Positions 7,913 through 20,361 are shown, numbered from the stretch's first letter. The stretch is DNA of 64,000 bases from Sphingomonas faeni (GCF_003053745.1 NZ_QAYE01000008.1:124001-188000); one strand, 5' to 3'. Notes: generated from the sequence alone by a model not told the origin. Made by a program: numbers and translations.

Positions 7913-8827
7913 ATGCGGCTCGACGATTACGATCCGAACATCAACGTCGAGGACCAGCGCGGGTCGGGCGGCGGAGGCGGCGGTTTTGGCGGCGGCGGTG
8001 GCGGCCTGCTGATGGGGTTGTTGCCGATGATCGGCAGCCGCTTCGGGTGCGGCGGGATCGTCGTGGTGCTGATCCTGATGGCGGTGTTCGGTGGGATGGG
8101 CGGCCTTGGCGGACTGCTCGGTGGCGGACAGACGTCGGCACCGACGACGCAGAGCGAACCGCGCTCGGGCTCCGATACCAAGTCGAGCTGTTCGCTGAAC
8201 GCCGAAAGCAAGGCCGCCTGCAACGCCTTCAGCTCGGCCGACAACACCTGGGAAGCGATCTTCCAGAAGAACGGCCAGCGGTTCGAGGCACCCAAGCTCG
8301 TGTTCTTCGACGGCAATGGCCGCTCGGGTTGCGGCGCCGCGCAGTCGGCGATGGGGCCATTCTATTGCCCGACCGACCAGGGCATCTATCTCGACACCAG
8401 CTTTTTCAACGAGCTGTCGACGCGCTTCAAGGCGAACGGCGACTTCGCACAGGATTACGTGATCGCGCACGAGTTCGGCCATCACATCCAGAAGCTGCTC
8501 GGTACCAACGCGCAGGTCCAGCAGGCGCAGCGCCAGGCGAGCGAGACCGAGGGCAATGCTCTGTCGGTACGGCTCGAATTGCAGGCGGATTGTTATGCGG
8601 GCGTGTGGGCGGCTGCGAACAAGACGCGGCTCGAGGCTGGGGATATTCAGGAGGGCATGACCGCGGCGCAGGCGATCGGCGACGACACGTTGCAGAAGCA
8701 GTCGCAGGGCCGCGTGGTACCGGACAGCTTCACGCATGGGACGTCGGCTCAGCGTCAGTCGTGGCTGAAGCGCGGGCTGGAGAGCGGAGATCCGCAGCAG
8801 TGTGACACGTTTTCGGGGGAGATCTGA
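7913..8827 (+). CDS. Neutral zinc metallopeptidase, YpfJ family
   Basis: The 304-aa protein has an N-terminal glycine-rich stretch (about residues 17-31), one transmembrane helix (GIVVVLILMAVFGGMGGLGG), then the protease domain. Zinc motif HEFGHH is present, and QADCYAGVWA supplies the downstream ligand region. PFYCP-TDQGIYLD is characteristic of the YpfJ/DUF922-related putative neutral peptidase family. It is probably anchored in the inner membrane with the catalytic domain outside. Start at ATG 7913 (MRLDDYDPN) follows a weak AAGGGGC site. Confidence 0.88.
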   Translation: MRLDDYDPNINVEDQRGSGGGGGGFGGGGGGLLMGLLPMIGSRFGCGGIVVVLILMAVFGGMGGLGGLLGGGQTSAPTTQSEPRSGSDTKSSCSLNAESKAACNAFSSADNTWEAIFQKNGQRFEAPKLVFFDGNGRSGCGAAQSAMGPFYCPTDQGIYLDTSFFNELSTRFKANGDFAQDYVIAHEFGHHIQKLLGTNAQVQQAQRQASETEGNALSVRLELQADCYAGVWAAANKTRLEAGDIQEGMTAAQAIGDDTLQKQSQGRVVPDSFTHGTSAQRQSWLKRGLESGDPQQCDTFSGEI

Positions 8828-8839
8828 GCTGAGCCTACT

Positions 8840-8963
8840 GATCCTCCCCGCCAGGGGGAGGTGGCAGGCGTTTGCCTGACGGAGGGGGAGGTATTCGAAA
8901 CGCCTGTTCCGTATCCTCCCCCTCCGTCACCTTCGGCGACACTTCCCCCTGACGGGGGAGGAT
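8840..8963. repeat. ~125-bp palindromic element, copy B (inverted relative to 2503)
   Basis: Its right arm is the reverse complement of the left arm of the element at 2503, and its left arm matches that element's right arm in reverse. The central ACGGAAC-like core is also inverted. It lies between convergent genes, like copy A. Near-identity of the arms suggests recent spread or gene-conversion-like maintenance. Confidence 0.75.
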
Positions 8964-8983
8964 TTCAAAAATAGCGCGCGTCC

Positions 8984-9265
8984 TTACGCGACGACGACGC
9001 CCTTCCAGAACGCATAGCGATCCTTGATCTCGGCTGCTGCCGACTTCGGATCGGGATAATACCAGACCGCATCGACGTTGCGCTTCCCGTCGACTACAAG
9101 AGTCTTGTAACTCGCCACACCCTTCCACGGGCAGTTCGAGTGCGTCGCGCTATCCTCCAACAACGCCGGATCGACGCTGTCGGCGGGAAAATAATGATTG
9201 CCCTCTACCACGACAGTATCGTCCGATCGTGCGATCTCGTGGCCATTCCAACTTGCAACCGGCAT
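8984..9265 (-). CDS. DUF427 domain-containing protein
   Basis: This 93-aa single-domain protein has the family signature NCPWKG and the aromatic strand VWYYPDPKSAA. Family members are small cytosolic beta-rich proteins of unclear function. ATG 9265 has a GGAG-type site upstream. It follows an ArsC/YffB-like gene by 11 bases on the same strand, so the two probably form an operon. Confidence 0.88.
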   Translation of the reverse strand: MPVASWNGHEIARSDDTVVVEGNHYFPADSVDPALLEDSATHSNCPWKGVASYKTLVVDGKRNVDAVWYYPDPKSAAAEIKDRYAFWKGVVVA

Positions 9266-9276
9266 GCTGATCTCCT

Positions 9277-9633
9277 TCAGGCGCTTCCCAGCCCCGCCGC
9301 CTCATACGCCTCGGGCTTGAACCCGACTAGCAGCGTCTCGCCGGTATCGAGCACCGGGCGCTTGATCATCGACGGTTGCGCCAGCATCAGCGCGGTGGCC
9401 TTCCCGGCGTCGAGATCCGCTCGGTCCGCTTCCGGAAGTTTGCGGAACGTCGTCCCCGCACGATTGAGCAACACCTCCCAGCCAACCCGGCCGATCCAAT
9501 CCTCCAGATGCGCGGCGTCGATTTCGGCAGTCTTATAGTCGTGGAACGCATAGTCCACGTCGTGCGCATCCAGCCATGTCCGCGCCTTCTTGATCGTGTC
9601 GCAATTCTTGATACCGAACATCGTGATCGTCAA
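9277..9633 (-). CDS. ArsC/Spx-family reductase, YffB-like
   Basis: The 118-aa thioredoxin-fold protein begins MTITMFGIKNCDTIKKARTWLDAH, the YffB signature with a single N-terminal Cys. Later motifs RKLPEADR and PSMIKRPVLDTG also match. Family members resemble glutathione-dependent arsenate reductases, but YffB itself has no proven arsenate role. The TTG start at 9633 was chosen because GGAGG lies 5 bases upstream; the ATG four codons later has no such site. Confidence 0.85.
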   Translation of the reverse strand: MTITMFGIKNCDTIKKARTWLDAHDVDYAFHDYKTAEIDAAHLEDWIGRVGWEVLLNRAGTTFRKLPEADRADLDAGKATALMLAQPSMIKRPVLDTGETLLVGFKPEAYEAAGLGSA

Positions 9634-9751
9634 AATGGCCTCCGAAGCAAAACTGGAATCAGTCCAAGCGCAGCCGTTTGATAGCAAGCTGCGGGACGCA
9701 CATGCACCCGATCCGGGACATGAAACTCGCTCATACCGAAGAGGAGCGATC

Positions 9752-10219
9752 ATGTCCTTCCGCGTTCAGGGGCTCGACCCCGACCAGTTTCGACACCTGT
9801 TCGGCGCCTCCGATGCAAGCCACGCGCGAGCAGGCGCCCTGCGATACGTGGTCGACGCCAAGCCTGGCTTTCCCGATCGCATCGCGGTACGGGATCTGGA
9901 GATCGGCGAAACCGCGATCCTGATCAATTACGAACATCAGCCGGCCGACACGCCCTACCGCTCGCGCCACGCGATCTTCGTATCCGAGGCGGAGACGGAA
10001 CCGCTGGACCTGCTCGACGCCATCCCCGAGGCGATCCGCATCCGGCCGATATCCCTGCGCGCCTTTGGATTCGACGACGAAATGATCAACGCCGACCTGG
10101 TCGCAGGCACGGACCTGATCCCGCTGATCGAGCGCTTCTTCGCGGTGCCGGACGTGGCGTATCTGCAGGCCCATTACGCCAGACGCGGATGTTACGCCGC
10201 GCGCATCGTTCGTGCCTGA
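9752..10219 (+). CDS. DUF1203 domain-containing protein
   Basis: The 155-aa cytosolic protein starts MSFRVQGLDPDQFRHLF and contains GETAILINYEHQPADTPYRSRHAIFV, typical of DUF1203. GAGGAG lies 6 bases before ATG 9752. The family is uncharacterised. It stands alone between a divergent ArsC-like gene and nadE. Confidence 0.85.
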   Translation: MSFRVQGLDPDQFRHLFGASDASHARAGALRYVVDAKPGFPDRIAVRDLEIGETAILINYEHQPADTPYRSRHAIFVSEAETEPLDLLDAIPEAIRIRPISLRAFGFDDEMINADLVAGTDLIPLIERFFAVPDVAYLQAHYARRGCYAARIVRA

Positions 10220-10268
10220 CGTGCGCAAGCCGGTGGCGTGACCGGCTCGGGGCGTTTATCGGTGTGTC

Positions 10269-12314
<2,046 letters not shown>

Positions 12315-12368
12315 GGTCAGCCGCGCCGCCTTGCATAAATCGCCCATCCGGCGCATTATGAAAATCCT

Positions 12369-13229
12369 ATGACAGTGGCTCCACCGGATGGATCGCGCGA
12401 TCGCCGGATCGAGATCCCATCTAATCTTTGGCTGATTCACCCGGCAGGCCGTGCGCTTTTGCCGCTTGCGTTGGCGCGTGGAATTTCGGCCAATTCGGTG
12501 TCGGTAGCGGGGCTTTGCCTCGGCGGAGCAGCGGCGCTCGCCTACACGCAATGGGGAAACTGGGCGCTGGCGCTGGTCGGCCTGGTGCTGTCGATGGGCT
12601 GGCTGATCGCCGACGGACTCGACGGCATGGTTGCCCGCGCGACCAAGACCGCGAGCCCGCTCGGCAGGATGCTCGACGGATTATGCGATCACGGCGTCTT
12701 CGCGCTGATCTACATCTCGCTTGCGCTGACGATCGACACGCCCGAGGGCTGGGTCCTCGCATTCGCGGCTGGTGGCGCGCATGCGGTGCAGTCGAACATG
12801 TACGAAGGCGAGCGTTCGCGCTTCCATCGTCGCGTCAAGGGCGTGGCGCTCGAAGCGCTTCCCGTTCCGACCGGCAACGCGCTGGTCCGCTTCTATGATG
12901 GCGTCGCCAGCAGCATCGACCGGATCGCCATGCCGTTCGAGCGCACGCTCGGTCAGTCGGCGGATCCGGTCGCGCTCGGCGCCCTGTACGGTGCCCGCGC
13001 CGTCGCGCCGTTGCGCTTCATGGCCTTGCTTACCGCGAATGTCCGGGTATGGGCGATCTTCGTCGCCTGCTTCGCGGGCAACCCACGCATCTTCTGGTGG
13101 TTCGAGATCGTCCCTTTGACGCTCGTCGCCATCGTCGGGCTCGTCTGGCACCGTCGTGTCGAGCGGGCTTTCGTTCGTAATACTTCCGCAACGCGACCAA
13201 AGACCGCGTCGCGCATGCATCTTTCGTAA
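12369..13229 (+). CDS. CDP-alcohol phosphatidyltransferase family protein, possible inositol-phosphate transferase
   Basis: The 286-aa membrane protein has about six helices. Its signature is intact: DG-x2-AR-x8-G-x3-D-x3-D, starting at the second DG of ADGLDGMVAR. The family transfers a phospho-alcohol from a CDP-activated donor to an acceptor alcohol. It is followed after 15 bases by inositol-3-phosphate synthase and then an inositol-phosphate cytidylyltransferase-like gene. By analogy with archaeal DIPP synthase, which is fused to IPCT, CDP-inositol may be the donor. The acceptor is unknown. Confidence 0.8.
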   Translation: MTVAPPDGSRDRRIEIPSNLWLIHPAGRALLPLALARGISANSVSVAGLCLGGAAALAYTQWGNWALALVGLVLSMGWLIADGLDGMVARATKTASPLGRMLDGLCDHGVFALIYISLALTIDTPEGWVLAFAAGGAHAVQSNMYEGERSRFHRRVKGVALEALPVPTGNALVRFYDGVASSIDRIAMPFERTLGQSADPVALGALYGARAVAPLRFMALLTANVRVWAIFVACFAGNPRIFWWFEIVPLTLVAIVGLVWHRRVERAFVRNTSATRPKTASRMHLS

Positions 13230-13244
13230 GGAACAGGGTCAGTA

Positions 13245-14336
13245 ATGAATAGCATTCGGATCGCCGTGGTCGGCATCGGCAACTGCGCGAGCTCGCTCGT
13301 CCAGGGCCTCGAGCATTATCGCGAGGGGGCAAACGACCAGGTTGGCCTGATGCATTTCGACATGGGTGGCTACAAGCCGAGCGACATCAAGGTCGTCGCG
13401 GCCTGGGACGTCGATCGCCGCAAGGTCGGCAAGGACGTCGCCGAGGCGATCTTCGCCAAGCCCAACTGCACCGCGGTGTTCGCACCCAATGTCGGCAACA
13501 CCGGCACGATCGTGAAGATGGGCAAGAAGTTGGACGGCGTTGCCGACCACATGGCCGACTTCAAGGACGACCGCACGTTCCTGGTCTCCGACGCCGCCGA
13601 GCCGACCCGTGAAGAGGTCATCGCCGAGCTGAAGGCATCGGGCGCCGACGTTCTGATGAACTACCTGCCGGTCGGTTCGCAGGAAGCGACCGAATTCTAC
13701 GCCGAATGCGCGATCGAAGCGGGCGTGGCGTTCGTCAACAACATCCCCGTCTTCATCGCGTCGAACCCGGTCTGGGCGAAGAAGTTCGAAGACGCCGGCG
13801 TCGCGATCATCGGCGACGACATCAAGGCACAGCTCGGCGCGACGATCGTCCACCGCGTGCTGACCGACCTGTTCGCCAAGCGCGGCGTGAAGCTGGATCG
13901 CACCTACCAGCTCAACACCGGCGGCAATACCGACTTCCTCAACATGTCGAACCATCGCCGTCTCGAGTCGAAGAAGATCTCGAAGACCGAAGCGGTGCAG
14001 TCGGTTGCGGCCGAGCGCATGGACGACGACAACGTGCACATCGGTCCGTCGGACTACGTGCCCTGGCAGAACGACAACAAGGTCTGCTTCCTGCGGATGG
14101 AAGGCCAGCTGTTCGGCGGCGTTCCTATGAACATCGAGCTGCGTCTCTCGGTCGAGGACAGCCCCAACTCGGCGGGCGTCGCGATCGACATGATCCGTTG
14201 CGCCAAGATCGCCAAGGATCGCGGCATCGCCGGCGTGATCGACCCTGCCTCGGCGTATTTCTGCAAGCACCCGCGCACGCAGATGACCGACGATCTCGCG
14301 CAGATCGAAGTCGAGCGGTTCATCAAGGCCGCCTGA
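13245..14336 (+). CDS. Inositol-3-phosphate synthase (myo-inositol-1-phosphate synthase)
   Basis: The 363-aa protein matches the actinobacterial/archaeal-length MIPS. It has an N-terminal NAD-binding motif (VVGIGNCASSLVQGL), then NYLPVGSQEAT, the tetramerisation/catalytic region GDDIKAQLGATIVHR, LNTGGNTDFLNM, and NSAGVAIDMIR. It converts glucose-6-phosphate to 1D-myo-inositol 3-phosphate using NAD+ internally. It is the middle gene of a three-gene run; only one base separates its stop from the next ATG. Confidence 0.95.
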   Translation: MNSIRIAVVGIGNCASSLVQGLEHYREGANDQVGLMHFDMGGYKPSDIKVVAAWDVDRRKVGKDVAEAIFAKPNCTAVFAPNVGNTGTIVKMGKKLDGVADHMADFKDDRTFLVSDAAEPTREEVIAELKASGADVLMNYLPVGSQEATEFYAECAIEAGVAFVNNIPVFIASNPVWAKKFEDAGVAIIGDDIKAQLGATIVHRVLTDLFAKRGVKLDRTYQLNTGGNTDFLNMSNHRRLESKKISKTEAVQSVAAERMDDDNVHIGPSDYVPWQNDNKVCFLRMEGQLFGGVPMNIELRLSVEDSPNSAGVAIDMIRCAKIAKDRGIAGVIDPASAYFCKHPRTQMTDDLAQIEVERFIKAA

Positions 14337-14337
14337 C

Positions 14338-15069
14338 ATGATCGATACGCCCCGGATTCAAACGGCGATCATCCTCGCCGCCGGGGAAGGCAGCCGCCTT
14401 CGCACCTCCGCCCCGTACAAGCCGCTTTGCGCGGTCGCGGGGCGGCCGTTGATCGCCCACGCGCTCGAGGGGCTGGCCGAGGCTGGCTTTGCGCGTGCGA
14501 TCGTGACGGTGAGCTACGGGCGCGAGGCGATCGAGGCGTATCTCGCGAGCCGGCGTTGGCCGTTGAAGGTCGAGACGGTTCTCGCGGATCACCGCGAACC
14601 CAACGGCGTTTCGGTACTGGCAGCGCGCGATGCGCTCGGCGGCAGTGAAGCGATCCTTGCGATGTGCGACCACCTCGTCAGCCCCGAACTCTACGCGCGC
14701 ATGGCGAAGGCCGGCGCTGGTGGCGGACTCCGGCTCGGCATCGACCGGCGCCTTGGGCATGACTGGGTCGACCCCGAGGACGTCACCTGCGTCGCGACCG
14801 AAGGCGATCGCATCGTCGCGATCGGCAAGGGTCTCGAGCCGCACGACTGCTACGACACCGGCGTCTTCGCGATCGGCCCTGCGCTGTCGGATGCGCTCTC
14901 CACCTTGGCGAGCCCGTCTTTGACGGAAGGCGTCCGCCTGCTGGCCGCACAGGGCCTGGCTCGGATCGTGGAGTGCAGCGACATCGACTGGATCGACGTC
15001 GACGACGCCCCCGCCCTGGCCAAGGCCGAGGCGTGGATGGCGACCAAGGCAGATGCCGTAGCGGCGTAA
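14338..15069 (+). CDS. NTP transferase resembling CTP:inositol-1-phosphate cytidylyltransferase (IPCT)
   Basis: The 243-aa protein carries the nucleotidyltransferase signature LAAGEGSRLR...KPLCAVAGRPLI at the N-terminus. Further motifs recall archaeal IPCT: MCDHLVSPEL (MGDHVYS in Archaeoglobus), IGKGLEPHDCYDTGVFAI, and WIDVDD near the C-terminus. IPCT makes CDP-inositol from CTP and inositol-1-phosphate. Its position immediately after inositol-3-phosphate synthase supports this assignment over a sugar-nucleotide enzyme. Substrate assignment is inferred from motif resemblance and context. Confidence 0.75.
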   Translation: MIDTPRIQTAIILAAGEGSRLRTSAPYKPLCAVAGRPLIAHALEGLAEAGFARAIVTVSYGREAIEAYLASRRWPLKVETVLADHREPNGVSVLAARDALGGSEAILAMCDHLVSPELYARMAKAGAGGGLRLGIDRRLGHDWVDPEDVTCVATEGDRIVAIGKGLEPHDCYDTGVFAIGPALSDALSTLASPSLTEGVRLLAAQGLARIVECSDIDWIDVDDAPALAKAEAWMATKADAVAA

Positions 15070-15074
15070 GCCAC

Positions 15075-15153
15075 CGTTCTCCTGCAAACGCAGGAGCCCA
15101 GGATACCAGCCGAAACGCCTCTGACCCTGGACTCCTGCGTTCGCAGAAGAACG
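15075..15153. repeat. REP-like inverted repeat 1
   Basis: The ends CGTTCTCCTGC and GCAGAAGAACG are inverted, with a CTCCTGC / GCAGGAG hairpin in each arm and CCAGGAT/CCCTGG in the centre. It begins 5 bases after the IPCT-like gene and probably folds into a terminator-like stem. Confidence 0.65.
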
Positions 15154-15162
15154 ATAAAACCC

Positions 15163-15243
15163 CGTCATTTTGACGAAAGTCAGGATTCAGAGTTACAAGT
15201 GGTGCCCTTTGGGCTCTGGGTCCTGACTTTCGTCAGAATGACA
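15163..15243. repeat. REP-like inverted repeat 2
   Basis: CGTCATTTTGACGAAAGTCAGGA is mirrored by TCCTGACTTTCGTCAGAATGAC around a centre containing GAGTTACAAGTGGTGCCC. It is adjacent to, but unlike, the repeat at 15075, so two different palindrome families sit side by side between convergent genes. Confidence 0.65.
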
Positions 15244-15251
15244 GGATCTCG

Positions 15252-16451
15252 TCAGGATGACGAGGCTTCCTCGACCCGAGGATCGGGCACGTCCAGCGTC
15301 GCGCATGTCCCTATCGCAGCGTTCTCGATCGTCACAGTCCCGCGTAACTGCCGCGCGAGGCTGCCGATCATCCGCATCCCGAGGCTTTTGCGCGACGCCG
15401 TCTTCAAGTCGAAGTCCGCCGGCAACCCGCCGCCCTCGTCCGACACCGTCAAGACGATGCGCCCATCCCCGCTCCGCACCGTGACCAGGATCACGCCACC
15501 ATCGTCGCCATACGCATATTTGATCGCGTTGGTGACCAGCTCGGTGACCAGCAACCCCATAGGGATCGCCACGTCAGCGCTGATCAGGATCGCCTCGATA
15601 TCGCAGTCGATCCGGTGGGTGAGCGATTGCTCACCCAGCCCCGTAGCGATCCCGCAGACCAGATCGTTCAGCGCAACGATGCCAACCTGATCGCCACGCC
15701 ATAGCTGGTCGTGCGTCTGCGCGATCGCGGTGATCCGCGCCTGCGCATCGCCGAGCAGCCGGCGGATCCGCGGATCGTCGTCCTCCTGCATCTGGAGATT
15801 GAGCATCGCAGAGACGAGCGCGAGGCTGTTCTTGACCCGGTGGCTCGCCTCCCGCGTAAGCAGTTCCTGATGCTCCATCGCCTCGCTCAGCCGCTGCTCC
15901 GCCTGCTGTCGCTCGATCGCCACGCCGATGAGGTTGGCAAACCCCTGCATGAACGCGAAATCGGCGGGCTCGAACTTGCCCTCGTCGGGGCTGTCGACCT
16001 CGAGCACGCCGAAGCGCTTGCCCGACGTCTCGACCAGCACGTTGATCGCGCGGCGGATATTGTGCTGCGCCATGAACTCCGGCGTCCGGAAACGCTGCTC
16101 GTTCTCCAGATGGTTCGAGATCACCGGCAGCCCGGTCTCCAGCGCGAACCCCGCCGGCGAGCCGAGGTCGGTACGCATCTCGGTCGACCCGACCACCCCC
16201 GGCGCCCAGCCGATCCCGGCGCGGACCAACAAGGTGTTCTGTTCGGGACGGTATTCGAGGAACTTGCAGTATTGCGACCGCATCCCCTCGCCGCACAACT
16301 CGGTCGCGCGCTGCAACATCGGCTGCAGATCCCGCGCCCGCAGCGCCTCGATCCCGAAATCGGCAAGGATCGACTGCTGGCGAAGACGATATTCCAGTTC
16401 GCCTGCGCCGGGTGGCCGATCGCCGCCGGGAGATTGTTCGATAACCGTCAT
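15252..16451 (-). CDS. GAF-domain sensor histidine kinase (HisKA_2 type)
   Basis: The ~399-aa soluble kinase has a GAF domain (about residues 25-175), then a short linker coiled coil, the H-box EASHRVKNSLALVSAML of the HisKA_2 family, and an HATPase domain with N-box ELVTNAIKYAYG and G-box DEGGGLPADF. The input is probably cytosolic. ATG 16451 is used; GTG 16457 overlaps the upstream stop and would add two residues. No response regulator is adjacent, as is common for this kinase class, which often feeds the general stress response in alphaproteobacteria. Confidence 0.88.
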   Translation of the reverse strand: MTVIEQSPGGDRPPGAGELEYRLRQQSILADFGIEALRARDLQPMLQRATELCGEGMRSQYCKFLEYRPEQNTLLVRAGIGWAPGVVGSTEMRTDLGSPAGFALETGLPVISNHLENEQRFRTPEFMAQHNIRRAINVLVETSGKRFGVLEVDSPDEGKFEPADFAFMQGFANLIGVAIERQQAEQRLSEAMEHQELLTREASHRVKNSLALVSAMLNLQMQEDDDPRIRRLLGDAQARITAIAQTHDQLWRGDQVGIVALNDLVCGIATGLGEQSLTHRIDCDIEAILISADVAIPMGLLVTELVTNAIKYAYGDDGGVILVTVRSGDGRIVLTVSDEGGGLPADFDLKTASRKSLGMRMIGSLARQLRGTVTIENAAIGTCATLDVPDPRVEEASSS

Positions 16452-16453
16452 AC

Positions 16454-16996
16454 TCACTCGATGTTACTGGCAATAAGTCTCGTCACGCCCGCCGCATCCA
16501 GCCGGCTCAATCGCCCACCCTGAAACCGAGGATCATGCGTGACGTCCGCGATTGCCCATTCGGGGCTGACGATCGACGTCAAAGCGGCCGCGTCGTCCTG
16601 CTCGATCTCGGCGAGTTCCAGCCCGGCGAGCGCTCCTTCGATCAAATCGATGCCGAAGTCCGCGCCCACCGGATACCGGCGTTTCCTCAACGATCGGGCC
16701 GGCACTTGCGCCAGCCGGTCATACTCGTCCCGATCGAGATACGTCGTGACCGTCGGCCTGCTCAGCACATCGGCAACGTCGTATTTCTTGCCGATCTTCA
16801 GGACCACGCGCCCCGAGCCGCTATCGGTCATGGCGCGCAGCCTCAGCCGCGTGCCCTCGATGTATCGGTCCTCGATCAGGATGTACGGCGCGTCGGCCAG
16901 ATCGGGCCGACGTGCAGGATCGACGAGAAACCGGCGCTCGCGCTCGACATGCGCGTATTTGTGAGCGACCAGTTCCTCGTCGAGCCCCCGCAACAT
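16454..16996 (-). CDS. CYTH domain-containing protein
   Basis: The 180-aa protein has the CYTH signature near the N-terminus as VERERRFLV (ExExR/K form) and a following tunnel of charged residues (RLRLRAM, VVLKIGKKYD). CYTH enzymes bind triphosphate groups and include triphosphatases and class IV adenylate cyclases; which one applies cannot be said. It lies 4 bases after ettA and 2 bases before the kinase start, so the three are probably cotranscribed. Confidence 0.85.
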   Translation of the reverse strand: MLRGLDEELVAHKYAHVERERRFLVDPARRPDLADAPYILIEDRYIEGTRLRLRAMTDSGSGRVVLKIGKKYDVADVLSRPTVTTYLDRDEYDRLAQVPARSLRKRRYPVGADFGIDLIEGALAGLELAEIEQDDAAALTSIVSPEWAIADVTHDPRFQGGRLSRLDAAGVTRLIASNIE

Positions 16997-17000
16997 CGGG

Positions 17001-18680
<1,680 letters not shown>

Positions 18681-18803
18681 GGGGGTCTCCGTTCGGGTGT
18701 TCGTGAGGGAGGGATTGATCTGCGCATGTAAGGGCAGCCGCGAAGGTTGGCAACGCGCGAGCTGGGACCTAACGAAGGAGGCCGACACCAAGGGGAATTG
18801 CTG

Positions 18804-20207
18804 ATGACGCGTATCGCACCATTTCTGGCGGCCTGTGCCGCAATCACCGCCGTTCCTCTTGCCGCGCAGCGCACCGCTGCGCCCGCGACCGCGGTCGATG
18901 CGAAGGTCGCGGCGCTGCGCGACAAGGCGCTGACCGACGACACCGCCTACAAGATCGTCGAGGGCATCACGACCGAGGTCGGCCCGCGGATGACGGGCAC
19001 CGAGGCGGCGCCGCGGGCGCGCGCTTGGTCGGTCGCCAAGCTGAAGGCGCTCGGGTTCAAGAACGTGCGGATCGAGCCATACCAGCTGCCGGTCTGGTCG
19101 CGCGGCACGGAGAGTGGTGAGCTGGTCGCACCCTATGCGCAGAAGCTGCATCTGGTCGGCCTCGGCAATTCGGGTGCGACGCCGCCGGGCGGGCTGACCC
19201 TGCCGATCGTGTATTTTCCGACGTACAACGACCTGGCGCTCGCCGCCGACGGCAGCTTGAGGGGCAAGATCGCCTTCGTGTCGAACGCGATGCAGCCGAC
19301 GCAGGACGGGTCGAGCTATGGATCGCAGGGTACCGCGCGCTTCGTCGGACCGAACGTCGCCGCCAAGAAGGGTGCGGCGGCGATCGTGATCCGGTCGATC
19401 GGTACCGATCACGGCCGCGGGCCGCACGCAGGCAACACCAATTTCGACGCGGGCGTGACGCCGATCCCCGCCGCCGCGCTGTCGGTCGCGGACGCCGAGC
19501 ATGTCGAGCGGCTGGTGAAGCTCGGCAAGCCCGTGACGCTGAAACTGGTGCTTGAAGACAAGCAGGTCGGTATGCGCGAATCGGGCAACGTCGTCGCCGA
19601 AGTCCCTGGCACCGATCCCAAGGCGGGGATCGTGCTGGTCGGTGGCCATCTCGACAGCTGGGATCTCGGCACCGGCGCGATCGATGACGGGGCGGGCATC
19701 GCGATCACCGCGGCGGCTGCCAAGATCGTGATGGACGGCGGCCAGCGCCCACGCCGCACCATCCGCGTCGTCTGGTTCGGCGACGAGGAGAGCGGCGGCT
19801 TTGGCGGAGCCGCCTACGCCAAGGCACATGCGGGCGAACGCCATGCGACCGCCGCCGAATCGGATTTCGGTGCCGATCGCGTCTGGCGGTTCGAGAGCAG
19901 CCTGCCCGACGCCGCCAAGCCCATCGAGGATCGCTTGGCCGTCGCGCTCGCCCCGCTCGGGATCGTTCGCGGGGCCGACGCCCCTCATGGCGGCACCGAT
20001 GTCGGCCCGGTGATCGCCACGGGGGTCGCCGGAATCGACCTCAACCAGTCGGGCCTGCGCTACTTCGACTATCACCATACGCCCGAGGACACGCTGGATC
20101 TGATCGACCCCGAACAGCTCCGTCAGAACGTCGCGGCATGGACCACGGTGATCGCGACAGTGGCCAATGCACCCGAGGAAATCGGGTCAATTGTGCCCCA
20201 GAAGTGA
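18804..20207 (+). CDS. Secreted M28-family zinc aminopeptidase
   Basis: The ~467-aa protein has a signal peptide (TRIAPFLAACAAITAVPLAAQ) after ATG 18804. A PA-domain-like insert (about 140-260) precedes the M28 catalytic domain. Metal and catalytic residues are visible: GGHLDSWDLGTGAIDDGAG, EE in WFGDEESGG, and H in DYHHTPEDTLD. The layout resembles plasma glutamate carboxypeptidase-like enzymes. It probably acts in the periplasm on short peptides. Confidence 0.88.
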   Translation: MTRIAPFLAACAAITAVPLAAQRTAAPATAVDAKVAALRDKALTDDTAYKIVEGITTEVGPRMTGTEAAPRARAWSVAKLKALGFKNVRIEPYQLPVWSRGTESGELVAPYAQKLHLVGLGNSGATPPGGLTLPIVYFPTYNDLALAADGSLRGKIAFVSNAMQPTQDGSSYGSQGTARFVGPNVAAKKGAAAIVIRSIGTDHGRGPHAGNTNFDAGVTPIPAAALSVADAEHVERLVKLGKPVTLKLVLEDKQVGMRESGNVVAEVPGTDPKAGIVLVGGHLDSWDLGTGAIDDGAGIAITAAAAKIVMDGGQRPRRTIRVVWFGDEESGGFGGAAYAKAHAGERHATAAESDFGADRVWRFESSLPDAAKPIEDRLAVALAPLGIVRGADAPHGGTDVGPVIATGVAGIDLNQSGLRYFDYHHTPEDTLDLIDPEQLRQNVAAWTTVIATVANAPEEIGSIVPQK

Positions 20208-20361
20208 CGAATTGCATGAACCAATCTGTCATCGTTCTGCCGCAAACCTTGCGGACAGATGAATTTAGCGGATTGACCGCCCGCCGGGGGCCGCTATTTG
20301 ACGTGACTTCGCGACGGCAATCGGGTCGGCCGCGAGTGAAACTATGCTTGGGAGCATTCGA

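Noticed and set aside
6805..8805. 666-codon plus-strand frame
   Set aside because: It is a shadow across the 3-hydroxybutyrate dehydrogenase and metalloprotease genes, with Arg/Ala-rich low-complexity translation.
18681..20078. N-terminal extension of EttA in the same frame
   Set aside because: The extension is antisense to the M28 peptidase and adds ~466 residues not seen in the family; GTG 18680 has a proper ribosome site.
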